From Streptomyces sp. NBC_00691 (lineage in GTDB: Bacteria; Actinomycetota; Actinomycetes; Streptomycetales; Streptomycetaceae): 64,000 nucleotides of DNA. Both the position numbers and the translations under genes were made by a program. Below, one piece after another: positions 53,300 through 62,273 of the stretch (its first letter is position 1; every line of letters starts with the position of its first letter). The stretch is taken from the NCBI RefSeq assembly GCF_036226665.1, contig NZ_CP109007.1, positions 310,001 to 374,000 of the forward strand. The letters run 5' to 3'. The notes under the pieces were generated by a model that saw only the letters and a program-made list of their open reading frames with translations, was not told the origin of the DNA and ran no database searches.

Positions 53300-54346
53300 T
53301 CAGTGCAGAGTGATCCCGGCGGCGACCGGCAGGTGGTCGCTGCCGGTCGCGGGCAGGGTGCGGATGCGGACGACGGACGCCGAGCGGGCCATGACCTGAT
53401 CGATCCGGGCCACCGGGAACGCGGCGGGGAAACTGAGGGCGAAGCCTCGCTCGGCCCTGTTCATCCGTGAGGTCAGCGGCCCCAGTCCGCGGTCGTCGAC
53501 GGTGCCGTTGAGGTCGCCCAGCAAGATCACTGTTCTCACCTTCTCCGCCGCGACGGCCTCACCCAGCAGGCCGGCGCTCTCGTCACGCCAGGAGGACGCG
53601 AGTCCACTCGCCCGCACGCGGACCGAGGGCAGGTGTGCGACGTACGCCGCGACCTCCCCGCGTGGCGTGCGGACCACGGCCCGCAGCCCACGGCTCCAGG
53701 GCCCCGTCACCCCCCGCGGTTTGACATCCACCACCCGGACACCGGTCAGCGGATGCTTCGACCACAGCCCGACGGTGCCCCGGACCGCGTGGTAAGGGAA
53801 GTCCTGGGCGAGCGTCCTCTCGTAGACCCCCAGCGCCGGGGGTACCAGCTCCTGCAGCGCGATGAGGTCAGGTTCGGCCCCGGCCAGGGCGAGGGCCGTG
53901 CCGGCGGGGTCGGGGTTCTCGTCGCTGACGTTGTGCTGCACCACCAGCAGGTCCTGGACGACGGGCCTCCCACCGGGCAGGAGCAGCCCGCCGAAGAGGT
54001 ACGTCCACGCCGCCACGGGCAGCAGCAGCGCCACCAGCGCGACGGCCGAACGACGCAGCAGCGCCACGCCGAACAGCAGAACGATCCCCAGGCCGAGCCA
54101 CGGCAGGAACGACTCGACGAGACTGCCCAGGCGACCGACGGAGTTGGGCACGACCCGATGGAACGTCAGCAGCCCGGCCGTCAGCACGGCGCAGGCGGCG
54201 GTCACCCGTCCGCGCGGCCGGGCCGACGCGCCTCGCGAGTCCCCCTGCCGGCCCGCGGCCGGAACCCACCGCCCGGCCGGGCGGCGCGTCCACCTGCGGG
54301 CCACCGCCTTCGGCGTCGCCGTCACACCGCTGCCCGCTCGCTCCAC
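53300..54346 (-). CDS. VanJ-like membrane endonuclease/exonuclease/phosphatase-family protein
   Basis: A 348-residue protein from GTG 54346, fixed by GGAGGG seven bases upstream. Three N-terminal helices (VTAACAVLTAGLLTFHRVVPN, FLPWLGLGIVLLFGVALL, VALVALLLPVAAWTYLFGGLLL) precede a soluble EEP domain: LLVVQHNVSDENPDP, IALQELVPPALG (Glu ligand), VILLGDLNGTVDD and ATGSDHLPVAAGI (Asp-His pair). The layout matches VanJ, a teicoplanin-resistance protein of S. coelicolor that removes undecaprenyl phosphate groups outside the membrane, and its many relatives. No vanRS or resistance cluster is nearby. Confidence 0.88.
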   Translation of the reverse strand: MERAGSGVTATPKAVARRWTRRPAGRWVPAAGRQGDSRGASARPRGRVTAACAVLTAGLLTFHRVVPNSVGRLGSLVESFLPWLGLGIVLLFGVALLRRSAVALVALLLPVAAWTYLFGGLLLPGGRPVVQDLLVVQHNVSDENPDPAGTALALAGAEPDLIALQELVPPALGVYERTLAQDFPYHAVRGTVGLWSKHPLTGVRVVDVKPRGVTGPWSRGLRAVVRTPRGEVAAYVAHLPSVRVRASGLASSWRDESAGLLGEAVAAEKVRTVILLGDLNGTVDDRGLGPLTSRMNRAERGFALSFPAAFPVARIDQVMARSASVVRIRTLPATGSDHLPVAAGITLH

Positions 54347-54784
54347 CCGACTTCCCTCCGCTCGCCCTCGCTCTCCAGGACGAGCCACGGCGTGGATCGG
54401 TTTCCGGATCCGTCGCCTCGTCCCGCCACGCCACCCCGCCCCCGCGCGGCGGACGGGCGCTGTCGGCATTCGCCGGGGTGGTCGACTCAGTTGTGGAGAA
54501 GTTCTGGTCACCCCGTGAGTTTTCGGTCGGCGAATTCCTCACCGATGCCGCACCGGAATCACTTCCGGACCCTTCCAACTGAATAGTAACCAGCCCCTGA
54601 CCAGCCAAAACTCCATTCTCGACGGTGCGTCCACGGGAATCCCCGGAATTCCGACAGGCGAGGTATGGTCGGGCCCGCTCACCTGTCCGAGTCATTGTCG
54701 AACGCCGTGGGCGAAGTGAAATCGGGGCACATGCAGACCCCAAGGGTGAAGACCGACCAAAGACGTTCGAGGCGAGGCAGACCG
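54347..54784. other. Divergent promoter region of VanJ-like and globin genes
   Basis: No gene is seen in these 440 bases. The centre (54480-54680) is AT-richer than the surroundings and includes gaatagtaac and an interrupted palindrome ggaatccccggaattcc. It is the likely promoter of the globin operon. No known NO-sensor site was recognised. Confidence 0.45.
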
Positions 54785-56125
54785 ATGGAAGCTCCGACCA
54801 ACCCGTCGGCCGACGGCTGCGGCTCCGGTGCCGCTGCCCCTGCCGGCGGTGCGGGCGGGGGCTGGTTCGGGCGCGATCCGAAGGGAGCGCAGGGGCCCCA
54901 GCGACAGGGGCACCCGGAGACCGGCCGGCCGGCCCCCGAACCCTCGCGTCCGACCGCACGACAGCCGGCCCCGGCGACGCCCCCTTCCACCGCTTCGGCG
55001 CCGTCCGCCACGGAGTTGCTGCGCCGCACGATGGCCGAGATCGAGCCGATCGCCGACCAGGTCACCTCGTACTTCTACGCCTTGCTCTTCCTCCACCACC
55101 CCGGCCTGCGGGACCTCTTCCCGGTCGCGATGGACACCCAGCGCGACCGTCTGTTCAAGGCCCTGCTCACCGCCGCGACCCATGCGGACGACCCTGTCAC
55201 CCTGACGACGTATCTGACCCACCTCGGCCGCGGGCACCGGAAGTACGGCACTCTCCCCCAGCACTATCCGGCCGTCGGCGAGGCCCTGATCGGCGCCCTC
55301 TCCCGCCACGCCCCGCAGACCTGGGGGCCGCGCACCGAGGCCGCGTGGGTGGGTGCCTACACCACGATCTCCCAGATCATGATCGATGCGGCGACCGAGG
55401 ACGAACTCCGTGCCCCGGCCTGGTGGCAGGCGGAGGTGGTCGCCCATGTCATGCGTACGAAGGACGTCGCGGTCGTCACGGTCCGGCCCGACGGGCCCTA
55501 TCCCTTCCTCGCCGGGCAGTACACGGCTCTGGAGACCCCCTGGTGGCCGCGGATCTGGCGGCACTACTCCTTCGCCTCCGCGCCCCGTTCCGACGGACTG
55601 CTCTCCTTCCACGTCAAGGCCGTGCCGGCGGGCTGGGTCTCCAACGCCCTCGTCCACCGCGCCCGCGTCGGGGACGTCGTCCGGCTCGGACCTCCCGCCG
55701 GTTCCATGACCGTGGACCACACCAGCGACAGCGGCCTGCTCTGTCTCGGCGGCGGCACCGGCATCGCGCCCATCAAGGCCCTCGTGGAGGACGTCGCCCA
55801 GCACGGTCGGCGCCGCTCCGTCGACGTGTTCTACGGCGCGCGCCGCAACCAGGGCCTCTACGACATCGACACGATGCTCCGGCTGCAGCAGTCGCACCCC
55901 TGGCTCTCGGTGCGCCCGGTCGTCGACGACGGTCCGGTCGGTCTGCTGTCCGGCGGCATCCCCGAGGCCGTACGCGAGTTCGGCCCGTGGCACACCCACG
56001 ACGCGTACCTGTCCGGCCCGCCCGGAATGATCCGGCGCGGCGTCGACACCCTCGTGGGCATCGGCATACCCACCCATCGCATACGGCACGACTCCATCGA
56101 AGAACTGGTCGGGGCAACGACGTGA
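54785..56125 (+). CDS. Globin fused to an FAD/NAD(P)H reductase (flavohemoglobin-like)
   Basis: A 446-residue cytoplasmic enzyme from ATG 54785 (GAGG seven bases upstream). Residues 1-75 are Pro/Gly-rich and absent from ordinary flavohemoglobins. Residues 76-210 are a globin: TSYFYALLFLHHPGLRDLFPVA contains the B-helix Tyr and CD1 Phe, and HLGRGHRKYG supplies the proximal heme His151. Residues 215-446 form the ferredoxin-reductase module with FAD motif RHYSFASAP, NAD-binding GGGTGIAPIKALVED and YLSGPPGM. Such fusions detoxify nitric oxide or reduce oxygen. The stop overlaps the start of a PNPOx-family gene, unlike most hmp loci. Confidence 0.92.
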   Translation: MEAPTNPSADGCGSGAAAPAGGAGGGWFGRDPKGAQGPQRQGHPETGRPAPEPSRPTARQPAPATPPSTASAPSATELLRRTMAEIEPIADQVTSYFYALLFLHHPGLRDLFPVAMDTQRDRLFKALLTAATHADDPVTLTTYLTHLGRGHRKYGTLPQHYPAVGEALIGALSRHAPQTWGPRTEAAWVGAYTTISQIMIDAATEDELRAPAWWQAEVVAHVMRTKDVAVVTVRPDGPYPFLAGQYTALETPWWPRIWRHYSFASAPRSDGLLSFHVKAVPAGWVSNALVHRARVGDVVRLGPPAGSMTVDHTSDSGLLCLGGGTGIAPIKALVEDVAQHGRRRSVDVFYGARRNQGLYDIDTMLRLQQSHPWLSVRPVVDDGPVGLLSGGIPEAVREFGPWHTHDAYLSGPPGMIRRGVDTLVGIGIPTHRIRHDSIEELVGATT

Positions 56126-56955
56126 GCACTTTCGAACACGCCGGACGGCGGGCGACGGCCCTGCGGACCACCCGCCCCGGCAGTGACGGCGAACACCTGG
56201 TCCAGCAGCGCATGGGCACCACCGAACGCGCGGACCGCTTCTACGCCGACCAGGTCCTGGACCGGCTGAACCCCCGGATGCGCGAGTTCGTGAACCGGCA
56301 GGAGATGTTCTTCCTGGCCACCGCCGACCGGCACGGCTCGTGCGACAACACCTTCCGGGCCGGCCCGCCCGGTTTCCTCCACGTCCTGGACGACGCGACG
56401 CTCGCCTACCCCGAGTACCGGGGCAACGGCGTCCACGCCAGCCTCGGCAACATCGAGGAGAACCCCCAGGTCGGCATCCTGATGGTCGACTTCCTCCAGG
56501 ACCGCATCGGCCTCCATGTCAACGGCACGGCCACGAGCGTGCCCGACGACGAGATGCGCCGAGCCCACTCCTGGCTCCCGTCCGACCAAGTGCCCGGCCG
56601 CCGGGCGCTGGTGTGGGTGGTGATCACCGTCGAGGAGGCGTACATCCACTGCGCCAAGCACATCCCGCACCTCCAGAAGGTCCCCGCGCGCGGCCAGGGC
56701 CGCCCGTGGGGAACGGACGACTTCAAGCGCAAGGGCGGTGACTTCTTCGGAGCGGCCTCGTCGGCGCCGGAGCGGGGTCCCTACCTGCCGCCGCCCCGGC
56801 CGGACGCGGACGCGGCGACCTGGCGGGCGGAGGCGGAGAGGGTACTGGCGAGGGCCGAGGGGTGCGCCCTCGGCGAAGGCGGCGGCGCCGGGTCGGAACC
56901 GACGGCGGGGACCGCGCCGTTCAGCGGCTGGTTCAGCAGAAGCGCCTCGGTCTGA
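56122..56955 (+). CDS. Pyridoxamine-5'-phosphate-oxidase-like flavin-binding protein
   Basis: A 277-residue soluble protein of the PNPOx split-barrel family. Start GTG 56122 overlaps the globin stop (GTGA). MFFLATADRHGSCDNTFRAGPPGFLHVLDDATLAYPEYRGNGVHASLGNI is the typical flavin-binding barrel strand set, followed by VGILMVDFLQDRIGLHVNGTAT and VEEAYIHCAKHIPHLQKV. The C-terminal 70 residues are Pro/Ala/Gly-rich. Relatives act on F420, heme or flavins. Coupling to the globin suggests a redox partner or heme/flavin handling role. Confidence 0.88.
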   Translation: MSTFEHAGRRATALRTTRPGSDGEHLVQQRMGTTERADRFYADQVLDRLNPRMREFVNRQEMFFLATADRHGSCDNTFRAGPPGFLHVLDDATLAYPEYRGNGVHASLGNIEENPQVGILMVDFLQDRIGLHVNGTATSVPDDEMRRAHSWLPSDQVPGRRALVWVVITVEEAYIHCAKHIPHLQKVPARGQGRPWGTDDFKRKGGDFFGAASSAPERGPYLPPPRPDADAATWRAEAERVLARAEGCALGEGGGAGSEPTAGTAPFSGWFSRSASV

Positions 56956-57069
56956 GCCCCGCTCGCCCCACATCTCCGCACTTGGGGCCGGGTCGGGTGA
57001 AACCTTTCGGCCGAATCTTCCGTCCCCCTTTCCGGGAGAGCGTAGAGAACCGGCGAGGAGCAGCAGGAC

Positions 57070-57861
57070 ATGGGGCTGAAGAGCAAGTACACCGCGCACA
57101 TAGCCGTGGCGGCTTCGGCGGTCGCGATCAGCCTGGCGGCATGGGCGGCCACCGCGCTGACGGACACCGAGGCCGCCGCACAGGCTGCGGGCGCGCAGGG
57201 ACAGACGAAGGATCCGGCATCGCGTCCGCCGCCGGTGTCGAAGGTGCGGATGCCCCAGGGGATCGCCCATGCCGCGGAGGCGGGCGGGAAGGCCGTGAAC
57301 ATCACCATCGACGACGGACCCGACCCGCAGTGGACACCCAAGGTGCTGAGGGTCCTCAAGGAGAACGACGTCAAGGCGGTCTTCTGCATGGTGGGACCCC
57401 GGGCGAAGGAGTTCCCCGACCTGGTCAGGCAGATCGTCGCGGACGGGCACCGCCTCTGCGACCACACCATGTCCCACGACACCACGATGGACAAGAAGTC
57501 CGTCGCGTACCAGAGGCAGCAGATCCTGGACGCGAAGAAGATGATCGAGGACGCCGCCGGGGGCGCCCCGGTGGAGTACTACCGGGCGCCGGGCGGTGCG
57601 TTCACCCCCGACAGCCGGCGCATCGCCGCCGAGGCGGGCATGCGGCCGCTGGGGTGGAACGTGGACACCAAGGACTTCGAGAAGCCCGGCACCAGCGCCA
57701 TCGTCGGCACGGTCAAGAACGAGCTGTCCAACGGGCCGACGATCCTCTTCCACGACGGCGGCGGCGACCGTGTGCAGACCGTCGAGGCCCTCGAGCAGGT
57801 CCTGCCGTGGCTCAAGGAACAGGGACACCCCTTCAGCTTCCCCGTACGCACCGCCCCCTGA
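57070..57861 (+). CDS. Secreted polysaccharide deacetylase (NodB domain)
   Basis: A 263-residue exported enzyme. A signal peptide (HIAVAASAVAISLAAWAATAL) is followed by a short linker. The NodB domain has all five motifs: VNITIDDGPDP (Asp81/Asp82), DHTMSHD (His132, His136 metal ligands), YYRAPGGAF, LGWNVDTKDF and ILFHDGGG. Carbohydrate esterase family 4 members remove N- or O-acetyl groups from chitin oligomers, xylan or peptidoglycan. AGGAG lies upstream of ATG 57070. The target polymer cannot be told from sequence. Confidence 0.93.
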   Translation: MGLKSKYTAHIAVAASAVAISLAAWAATALTDTEAAAQAAGAQGQTKDPASRPPPVSKVRMPQGIAHAAEAGGKAVNITIDDGPDPQWTPKVLRVLKENDVKAVFCMVGPRAKEFPDLVRQIVADGHRLCDHTMSHDTTMDKKSVAYQRQQILDAKKMIEDAAGGAPVEYYRAPGGAFTPDSRRIAAEAGMRPLGWNVDTKDFEKPGTSAIVGTVKNELSNGPTILFHDGGGDRVQTVEALEQVLPWLKEQGHPFSFPVRTAP

Positions 57862-57879
57862 GGACCAAGTCGGCAGGGA

Positions 57880-57987
57880 TCAGGACCGGGCCATGCGGGC
57901 GGCGAGACCCGCGCGCGTGGCGACGTCGGTCTTGCGGAAGGTCCGGGAGAGACGGGTCTCGACGGCTCGCGCGGCCGGTTGGCATAT
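57880..57987 (-). pseudogene. 3' remnant of a LuxR-type HTH gene
   Basis: The minus-strand frame ending at 57880 reads AVETRLSRTFRKTDVATRAGLAARMARS, the recognition and last helices of a LuxR-family helix-turn-helix (usually SPRTVETHLSRIYRKLGVRSR). Upstream the frame turns into unrelated Arg/Pro-rich sequence. Only the last 35 codons of the gene remain. Confidence 0.65.
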
Positions 57988-58007
57988 GGTCCGCGGTCGC
58001 CCTCCGG

Positions 58008-58787
58008 TCAGGGCCGGGCCGCTCCCCGTCCTCGGCCACCGGGCGGCGCCGCGCGGTGCTCGTCGGCGCGGGGATGCCGCCGGGCGTGGGCCCGGGCGAG
58101 CTGTTCCGCCGCGCTGTTCAGCAGCGTGTCGAGGACCACGGGGTAGGCGCTGTGCGTCATGCGCCCGGCCAGGAGCCGCGCGGTGGCCGCGATGTGCGGA
58201 TGCGTGTCGGCGGGCAGCTCGGCGTAGGTGGAGTTCCACATCTCCTCGTCCGCCGCCCGGGCCTCGTCCGTCAGCGCCAGCGACCCCGCGTCGAGGGCGG
58301 CGAAGGCCAGGCCGAGGTCGATGAACGCGTGGTAGACGACGACCGCGTCCGCGTCGGCGAAGCCCGCGCCCCGCAGGATGCCGAGGATCGTCTCGTCCAC
58401 CGCGATCTCCCGTGGGCGGCCCGTGACGCGGCTGGCCGTCAGAACGGCCGCCTGGGGGTGGGCGAGGTAGGAGGCGTGGATGGCCAGGCCGAGGGCCCGC
58501 AGGTCGGCACGCCAGTCTCCGGTGGCCGACCAGGTGTCCAGCGCCCGTCCCATCAGCTCCTCGCCGATGGCCCTGGTCAGGTCGTCCATTCCGGCGAAGT
58601 AGCGGTAGAGGGTGCTCGGGTCGGCGCCGAGGGCGGCGCCCAGCCTGCGCGCGGTCAGTCCGGTGCTGCCGTGTTCCCGCAGCATCCGCAGCGCCGTGCT
58701 GACGATCAGCTTCTCGGACAGCACCGTGCCCTGCCTGGTCGGCCGGCGCCTGCGCCGTGCCTCCTCCGGCACCACTTCCTTCACCAT
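58008..58787 (-). CDS. TetR-family transcriptional regulator
   Basis: A 259-residue repressor. Residues about 25-70 hold the TetR HTH: LIVSTALRMLREHGSTGLTARRLGAALGADPSTLYRYFAGMDDLTRAI. The C-terminal ligand domain includes AIHASYLAHPQAAVLTASRV and VVYHAFIDLGLAFAALD, like TetR_C_33-type proteins. The last 30 residues are Arg/Pro-rich and may be a tail. It is divergent from the saccharopine dehydrogenase-like gene, with 147 bases between, and is its probable regulator. Confidence 0.92.
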   Translation of the reverse strand: MVKEVVPEEARRRRRPTRQGTVLSEKLIVSTALRMLREHGSTGLTARRLGAALGADPSTLYRYFAGMDDLTRAIGEELMGRALDTWSATGDWRADLRALGLAIHASYLAHPQAAVLTASRVTGRPREIAVDETILGILRGAGFADADAVVVYHAFIDLGLAFAALDAGSLALTDEARAADEEMWNSTYAELPADTHPHIAATARLLAGRMTHSAYPVVLDTLLNSAAEQLARAHARRHPRADEHRAAPPGGRGRGAARP

Positions 58788-58934
58788 GCCGCTTCTCCCA
58801 GCTCTCCCGGATCTCCCGTACGGATCGCCCGCGCGCCCACCCTTATGCCAACGCCGTAGACCTTAACCTGGGGCATCCCGTTGCATGTGTCCAACCCCGG
58901 GAGCCACCGTCTCGGGCGACGAAAGGTGTGTGAC

Positions 58935-60158
58935 ATGCGAGTACTCCTCGTGGGCGCGGGCGGCGTGGGCACGGCCGTCACCCGGATCGCGGCCCGGCGC
59001 GAGTTCCTGACCCACATGGTCGTCGCGGACTACGACCTCGCACGCGCCGAGGCGGCTGTCGCGGCGCTCAAGGACCACGGGGACCGGTTCAGCGCGAGGC
59101 GTCTGGACGCCTCCGACGAGGACGCGGTCCGCCAGGTGCTCGTGGATGAGAACTGTGACGCCCTGCTCAACGCGACCGACCCGCGCTTCGTGATGCCCCT
59201 GTTCGACGCGGCCCTCGCGGCGGGCACGCACTATGTCGACATGGCGATGTCCCTCTCCACGCCGCACCCCACCCGTCCGTACGAGGAGTGCGGCGTGAAG
59301 CTCGGCGACACGCAGTTCGAGCAGGCGGGTCCGTGGGAGCGTTCGGGACGGCTGGCTCTGGTCGGCATGGGGGTGGAGCCGGGTCTTTCCGATGTGTTCG
59401 CCCGGCACGCGGCGGACGAGCTGTTCGACGAGATCGAGGAGATCGGCGTCCGCGACGGCGCGAACCTGACGGTCGAGGGCTACGACTTCGCTCCGTCGTT
59501 CAGCATCTGGACGACCATCGAGGAGTGCCTCAATCCCCCGGTGGTCTACGAGAAGGACCGCGGCTGGTTCACCACGGCCCCGTTCAGCGAGCCGGAGGTG
59601 TTCGACTTCCCCGAGGGCATCGGTCCCGTGGAGTGTGTGAACGTCGAGCACGAGGAGGTCCTGCTCATCCCCCGCTGGGTCGACGCCCGCCGGGTGACGT
59701 TCAAGTACGGCCTCGGCGACGACTTCATCGCCAAGCTCAAGACCCTCCACGAGCTGGGCCTGGACTCCACCACGAAGGTCACCGTCCCCTCGGGTGACGG
59801 GCCCGTGGCGGTGTCCCCGCGCGACGTCGTCGCCGCCTGCCTGCCCGACCCGGCCACCCTGGGCGATCGGATGACCGGCAAGACCTGCGCGGGCACCTGG
59901 GTCAAGGGCACCAAGGACGGCTCGCCGCGCGAGGTGTACCTCTACCACGTGGTCGACAACGAGTGGTCGATGCGTGAGTACGGTTCCCAGGCGGTGGTCT
60001 GGCAGACCGCCGTCAACCCGGTCATCGCCCTGGAACTCCTCGCGGACGGCACCTGGTCAGGCAGCGGCGTCCTGGGCCCTGAGGCCCTGCCGCCGCGTCC
60101 CTTCCTCGACCTCCTCACCGCGTACGGCTCGCCGTGGGGCGTCCGCGAGGAGATCTGA
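58935..60158 (+). CDS. Saccharopine dehydrogenase-family protein
   Basis: A 407-residue NAD(P)-dependent oxidoreductase. Residues 1-130 are a Rossmann domain: VLLVGAGGVGTAVTRIAARREF, DALLNATDPRFVMPLFDAALAAGTHYVDMAMS. The C-terminal region (VGMGVEPGLSDVFARHAAD, EEIGVRDGANLTVEGYDFAPSFSIWTTIEE) is typical of saccharopine dehydrogenase/carboxynorspermidine synthase relatives. ATG 58935 has AAAGGTG upstream. In Streptomyces such genes occur in lysine or polyamine metabolism; the exact substrate is not determined. The divergent TetR gene may control it. Confidence 0.9.
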   Translation: MRVLLVGAGGVGTAVTRIAARREFLTHMVVADYDLARAEAAVAALKDHGDRFSARRLDASDEDAVRQVLVDENCDALLNATDPRFVMPLFDAALAAGTHYVDMAMSLSTPHPTRPYEECGVKLGDTQFEQAGPWERSGRLALVGMGVEPGLSDVFARHAADELFDEIEEIGVRDGANLTVEGYDFAPSFSIWTTIEECLNPPVVYEKDRGWFTTAPFSEPEVFDFPEGIGPVECVNVEHEEVLLIPRWVDARRVTFKYGLGDDFIAKLKTLHELGLDSTTKVTVPSGDGPVAVSPRDVVAACLPDPATLGDRMTGKTCAGTWVKGTKDGSPREVYLYHVVDNEWSMREYGSQAVVWQTAVNPVIALELLADGTWSGSGVLGPEALPPRPFLDLLTAYGSPWGVREEI

Positions 60159-60215
60159 CGGCTCGCCGCCGCCCGAGCTCGCGGGGGCTGCACCTCCGTG
60201 CGGTGCCGCACAGAG

Positions 60216-60252
60216 GAAGGCCCCCCGCCCCGCGAGGGGACAGGGGGCCTTC
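60216..60252. terminator. Bidirectional terminator hairpin
   Basis: A 10-bp perfect stem (GAAGGCCCCC and its complement) encloses a 17-base loop between the ends of two convergent genes. It can serve both. Confidence 0.75.
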
Positions 60253-60275
60253 TCCGGCGGGCGGCCCGACTCGGG

Positions 60276-60548
60276 TCAGGCGTGGCGGCGTCCGTTGCCC
60301 GTGACGAGGCGGTAGAGGACGAGGAGGATCACAGAGCCGACGATGGCGGCGATCCAGGTGGAGAGTTCGAAGAATCCGTCGATGGCGTCGACGCTGAGGA
60401 CCGCCTTGCCGAGCCAGCCCCCGAGCAGACCACCCGCCACGCCGATGAGCATGGTGATGATGATGCCGCCCGGGTCCTTGCCCGGCATGAGGGCCTTCGC
60501 GATCGCGCCGGCCAGCAGGCCGATGAGGATCCACGCGATGATGCCCAT
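60276..60548 (-). CDS. GlsB/YeaQ/YmgE-family (transglycosylase-associated) membrane protein
   Basis: A 90-residue small membrane protein from ATG 60548 (GGAGG seven bases upstream). Three helices: MGIIAWILIGLLAGAIAKALM, IIITMLIGVAGGLLGGWLG and STWIAAIVGSVILLVLYRLV, with the PGKDPGG turn typical of the family. Members are stress-induced and of unknown function despite the name. Its place next to a SigB/SigF-type sigma factor gene fits stress regulation. Confidence 0.93.
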   Translation of the reverse strand: MGIIAWILIGLLAGAIAKALMPGKDPGGIIITMLIGVAGGLLGGWLGKAVLSVDAIDGFFELSTWIAAIVGSVILLVLYRLVTGNGRRHA

Positions 60549-60713
60549 GATGTGCCTCCAGTTCGTCGCCTGAGAAGTTCGCACACAGCGTCTGTTCCGA
60601 TCCGGCGCGGTCAAACCCGTCCGCTCGAACAGGTGTGCCGATACCTGCCCCTCCCGGACGGGCCTCGGGGCACGCCGGAGTGCCGGGAGGTCTCGCTTGG
60701 GCGGCCGGCCGCG

Positions 60714-61565
60714 TCAGCCGGTTTCGAGCAGCCCCTGGCGCAGGCGCTTCACGGTCCGCGAGAGCAGGCGGGACACATGCATCTGGGAGCAGCCCAGGTG
60801 TTCCCCGATCTGGGCCTGGGTGAGTTCCTCGACGAACCTCAGGTGGATGATCTGCCGGTCGCGCTCGTCGAGCTCTGCGATGAGCGGGGCCAGGGCGTGG
60901 AAGTCCTCCACCAGCTCCATGGCGGGGTCCTCGCTGCCTATGAAGTCGGCCAGGGAGGCCTCGCCGTCCTCGCTCTCGCCGCTCAACGCGGCGTCGAGCG
61001 AGGAGGAGTTGTACCCGTTGGAGGCCAGCCGTGCCTCGGTGACCTCCTCCTCGGTGAGGCTCATCAGCTCGGCGAGTTCCTTGACCGTCGGCGCCCGGCC
61101 CAGGCGCGTGCTCAGCTCCTCGGTCGCCTTGGCCAGTTCCACCCGGGCCTCCTGCAGACGGCGGGGGACGTGCACCGCCCAGGAGGTGTCACGGAAGAAC
61201 CTCTTGATCTCCCCGACGATGTAGGGCACGGCGAACGTGGTGAACTCGACCTCCCGCGACAGTTCGAAGCGGTCGATCGCCTTGATCAGCCCGATCATCC
61301 CGACCTGGACGATGTCCTCCATCTCGTCACCGCGATGGCGGAACCGCCCGGCCGCGTAGCGGACCAGGCTCATGTTCATCTCGATGAGGGTGTTCCGCGC
61401 GTACTGGTACTCGTGCGTTCCCTCCTCCAGCACCGTGAGCTCCTGGAAGAAGACCTTCGACAGGGCCCGCGCGTCCCTGGGCGCGACCGCCAACGCGTCC
61501 GGTACGACCGGCAGCGTTCCCGTTCCGGCCTCGATCCTCTTGGCCGACATCATGGTGAGCGTCAC
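60714..61565 (-). CDS. SigB/SigF/SigG-type RNA polymerase sigma factor
   Basis: A 283-residue group 3 sigma factor. Region 2 (NMSLVRYAAGRFRHRGDEMEDIVQVGMIGLIKAIDRFELSREVEFTTFAVPYIVGEIKRFFRD) contains the core-binding and -10-recognition parts. Region 3 (RRLQEARVELAKATEELSTRLGRAPTVKELAELMSL) and region 4 (ELDERDRQIIHLRFVEELTQAQIGEHLGCSQMHVSRLLSRTVKRLRQGLLE) follow. It is the SigB/SigF type that controls stress response or sporulation and is inhibited by a GHKL anti-sigma protein. A candidate self-dependent promoter lies upstream. Start GTG 61565; a later ATG is possible. Confidence 0.94.
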   Translation of the reverse strand: MTLTMMSAKRIEAGTGTLPVVPDALAVAPRDARALSKVFFQELTVLEEGTHEYQYARNTLIEMNMSLVRYAAGRFRHRGDEMEDIVQVGMIGLIKAIDRFELSREVEFTTFAVPYIVGEIKRFFRDTSWAVHVPRRLQEARVELAKATEELSTRLGRAPTVKELAELMSLTEEEVTEARLASNGYNSSSLDAALSGESEDGEASLADFIGSEDPAMELVEDFHALAPLIAELDERDRQIIHLRFVEELTQAQIGEHLGCSQMHVSRLLSRTVKRLRQGLLETG

Positions 61566-61622
61566 GCCGTTCCCCTTCCAGGTGTGTCACGAGCATGGAG
61601 TCGTGACCCCGTGTCAGTTCGC

Positions 61623-61647
61623 CTACCCGGCAATCCGAAGTCCACAC
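61623..61647 (-). promoter_or_regulatory. Candidate SigB-type promoter of the sigma factor gene
   Basis: On the minus strand GTGT, 15 bases, then GGGTAG resembles the SigB/SigF consensus (GTTT-N14-16-GGGTAT). It lies 58 bases before the sigma start codon, so the factor may activate its own gene. Confidence 0.35.
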
Positions 61648-61756
61648 GGACGAGTTCGTGGCGGGTTCCCCGGGGAGCGGATCCTCCGGTCCGCTCGCTT
61701 CGGCCACCGGTCACGGGGCAGAAGGAAAGTGCCGTTCGGCCCTTCGAAGGAGAGAC

Positions 61757-62179
61757 ATGACACGGGATCCCTCACTCAGAGCCGTCGGGTGGGCTCGATC
61801 GCTTCCCCTCGGCAGCAGCGTGAAGACGGCGCGCGACTGGACGCGCGAGCATCTGGCGTCGCTCGGCTGGGACCGCACCGCGCCGGACCTGGTGGACTCC
61901 GTGGTGCTGGCCGTCTCCGAACTGGTCACCAACGCCCATGTCCACGCCCACAGTGACGCGCAGCTCATCCTCACGTGGGACGAGGCGTGCCTGCACGTGA
62001 CCGCGCACGACGCGTCGCCCCGTGTTCCCGAGCCGCGCCACCCGGACGACGACGCTCTGGGCGGGCGCGGTCTGCTCCTGATCGGCGCCCTCGCCGACGA
62101 TGTACGGATCCGCTCCTGCCCGCGGGGCAAGGACGTCACCGCCTGCTTCGGCCCGCCCTCGACGGGCCGGCCGGACTGA
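61757..62179 (+). CDS. GHKL-type anti-sigma kinase-like ATP-binding protein
   Basis: A 140-residue single-domain HATPase (RsbW/SpoIIAB-like). ATG 61757 has GAAGGAGA six bases upstream. N-box LAVSELVTNAHVHAHS with the ATP-contacting Asn, then LHVTAHDASPRVPEP and DALGGRGLLLIGALADDVRI (G2 loop). Such proteins bind and inhibit SigB/SigF-type factors or phosphorylate STAS proteins. It is divergent from the sigma factor gene, with 191 bases between, which makes that factor its first candidate partner. Confidence 0.9.
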   Translation: MTRDPSLRAVGWARSLPLGSSVKTARDWTREHLASLGWDRTAPDLVDSVVLAVSELVTNAHVHAHSDAQLILTWDEACLHVTAHDASPRVPEPRHPDDDALGGRGLLLIGALADDVRIRSCPRGKDVTACFGPPSTGRPD

Positions 62180-62273
62180 GGAGGGTCCGCGCGAGGGTCG
62201 AGCGGACAGCCGCCCCGTTCGAGGACACCTGCCTCATTCGTCCCCGGACGGTCGTCGGCTCTCGTACGGCACG

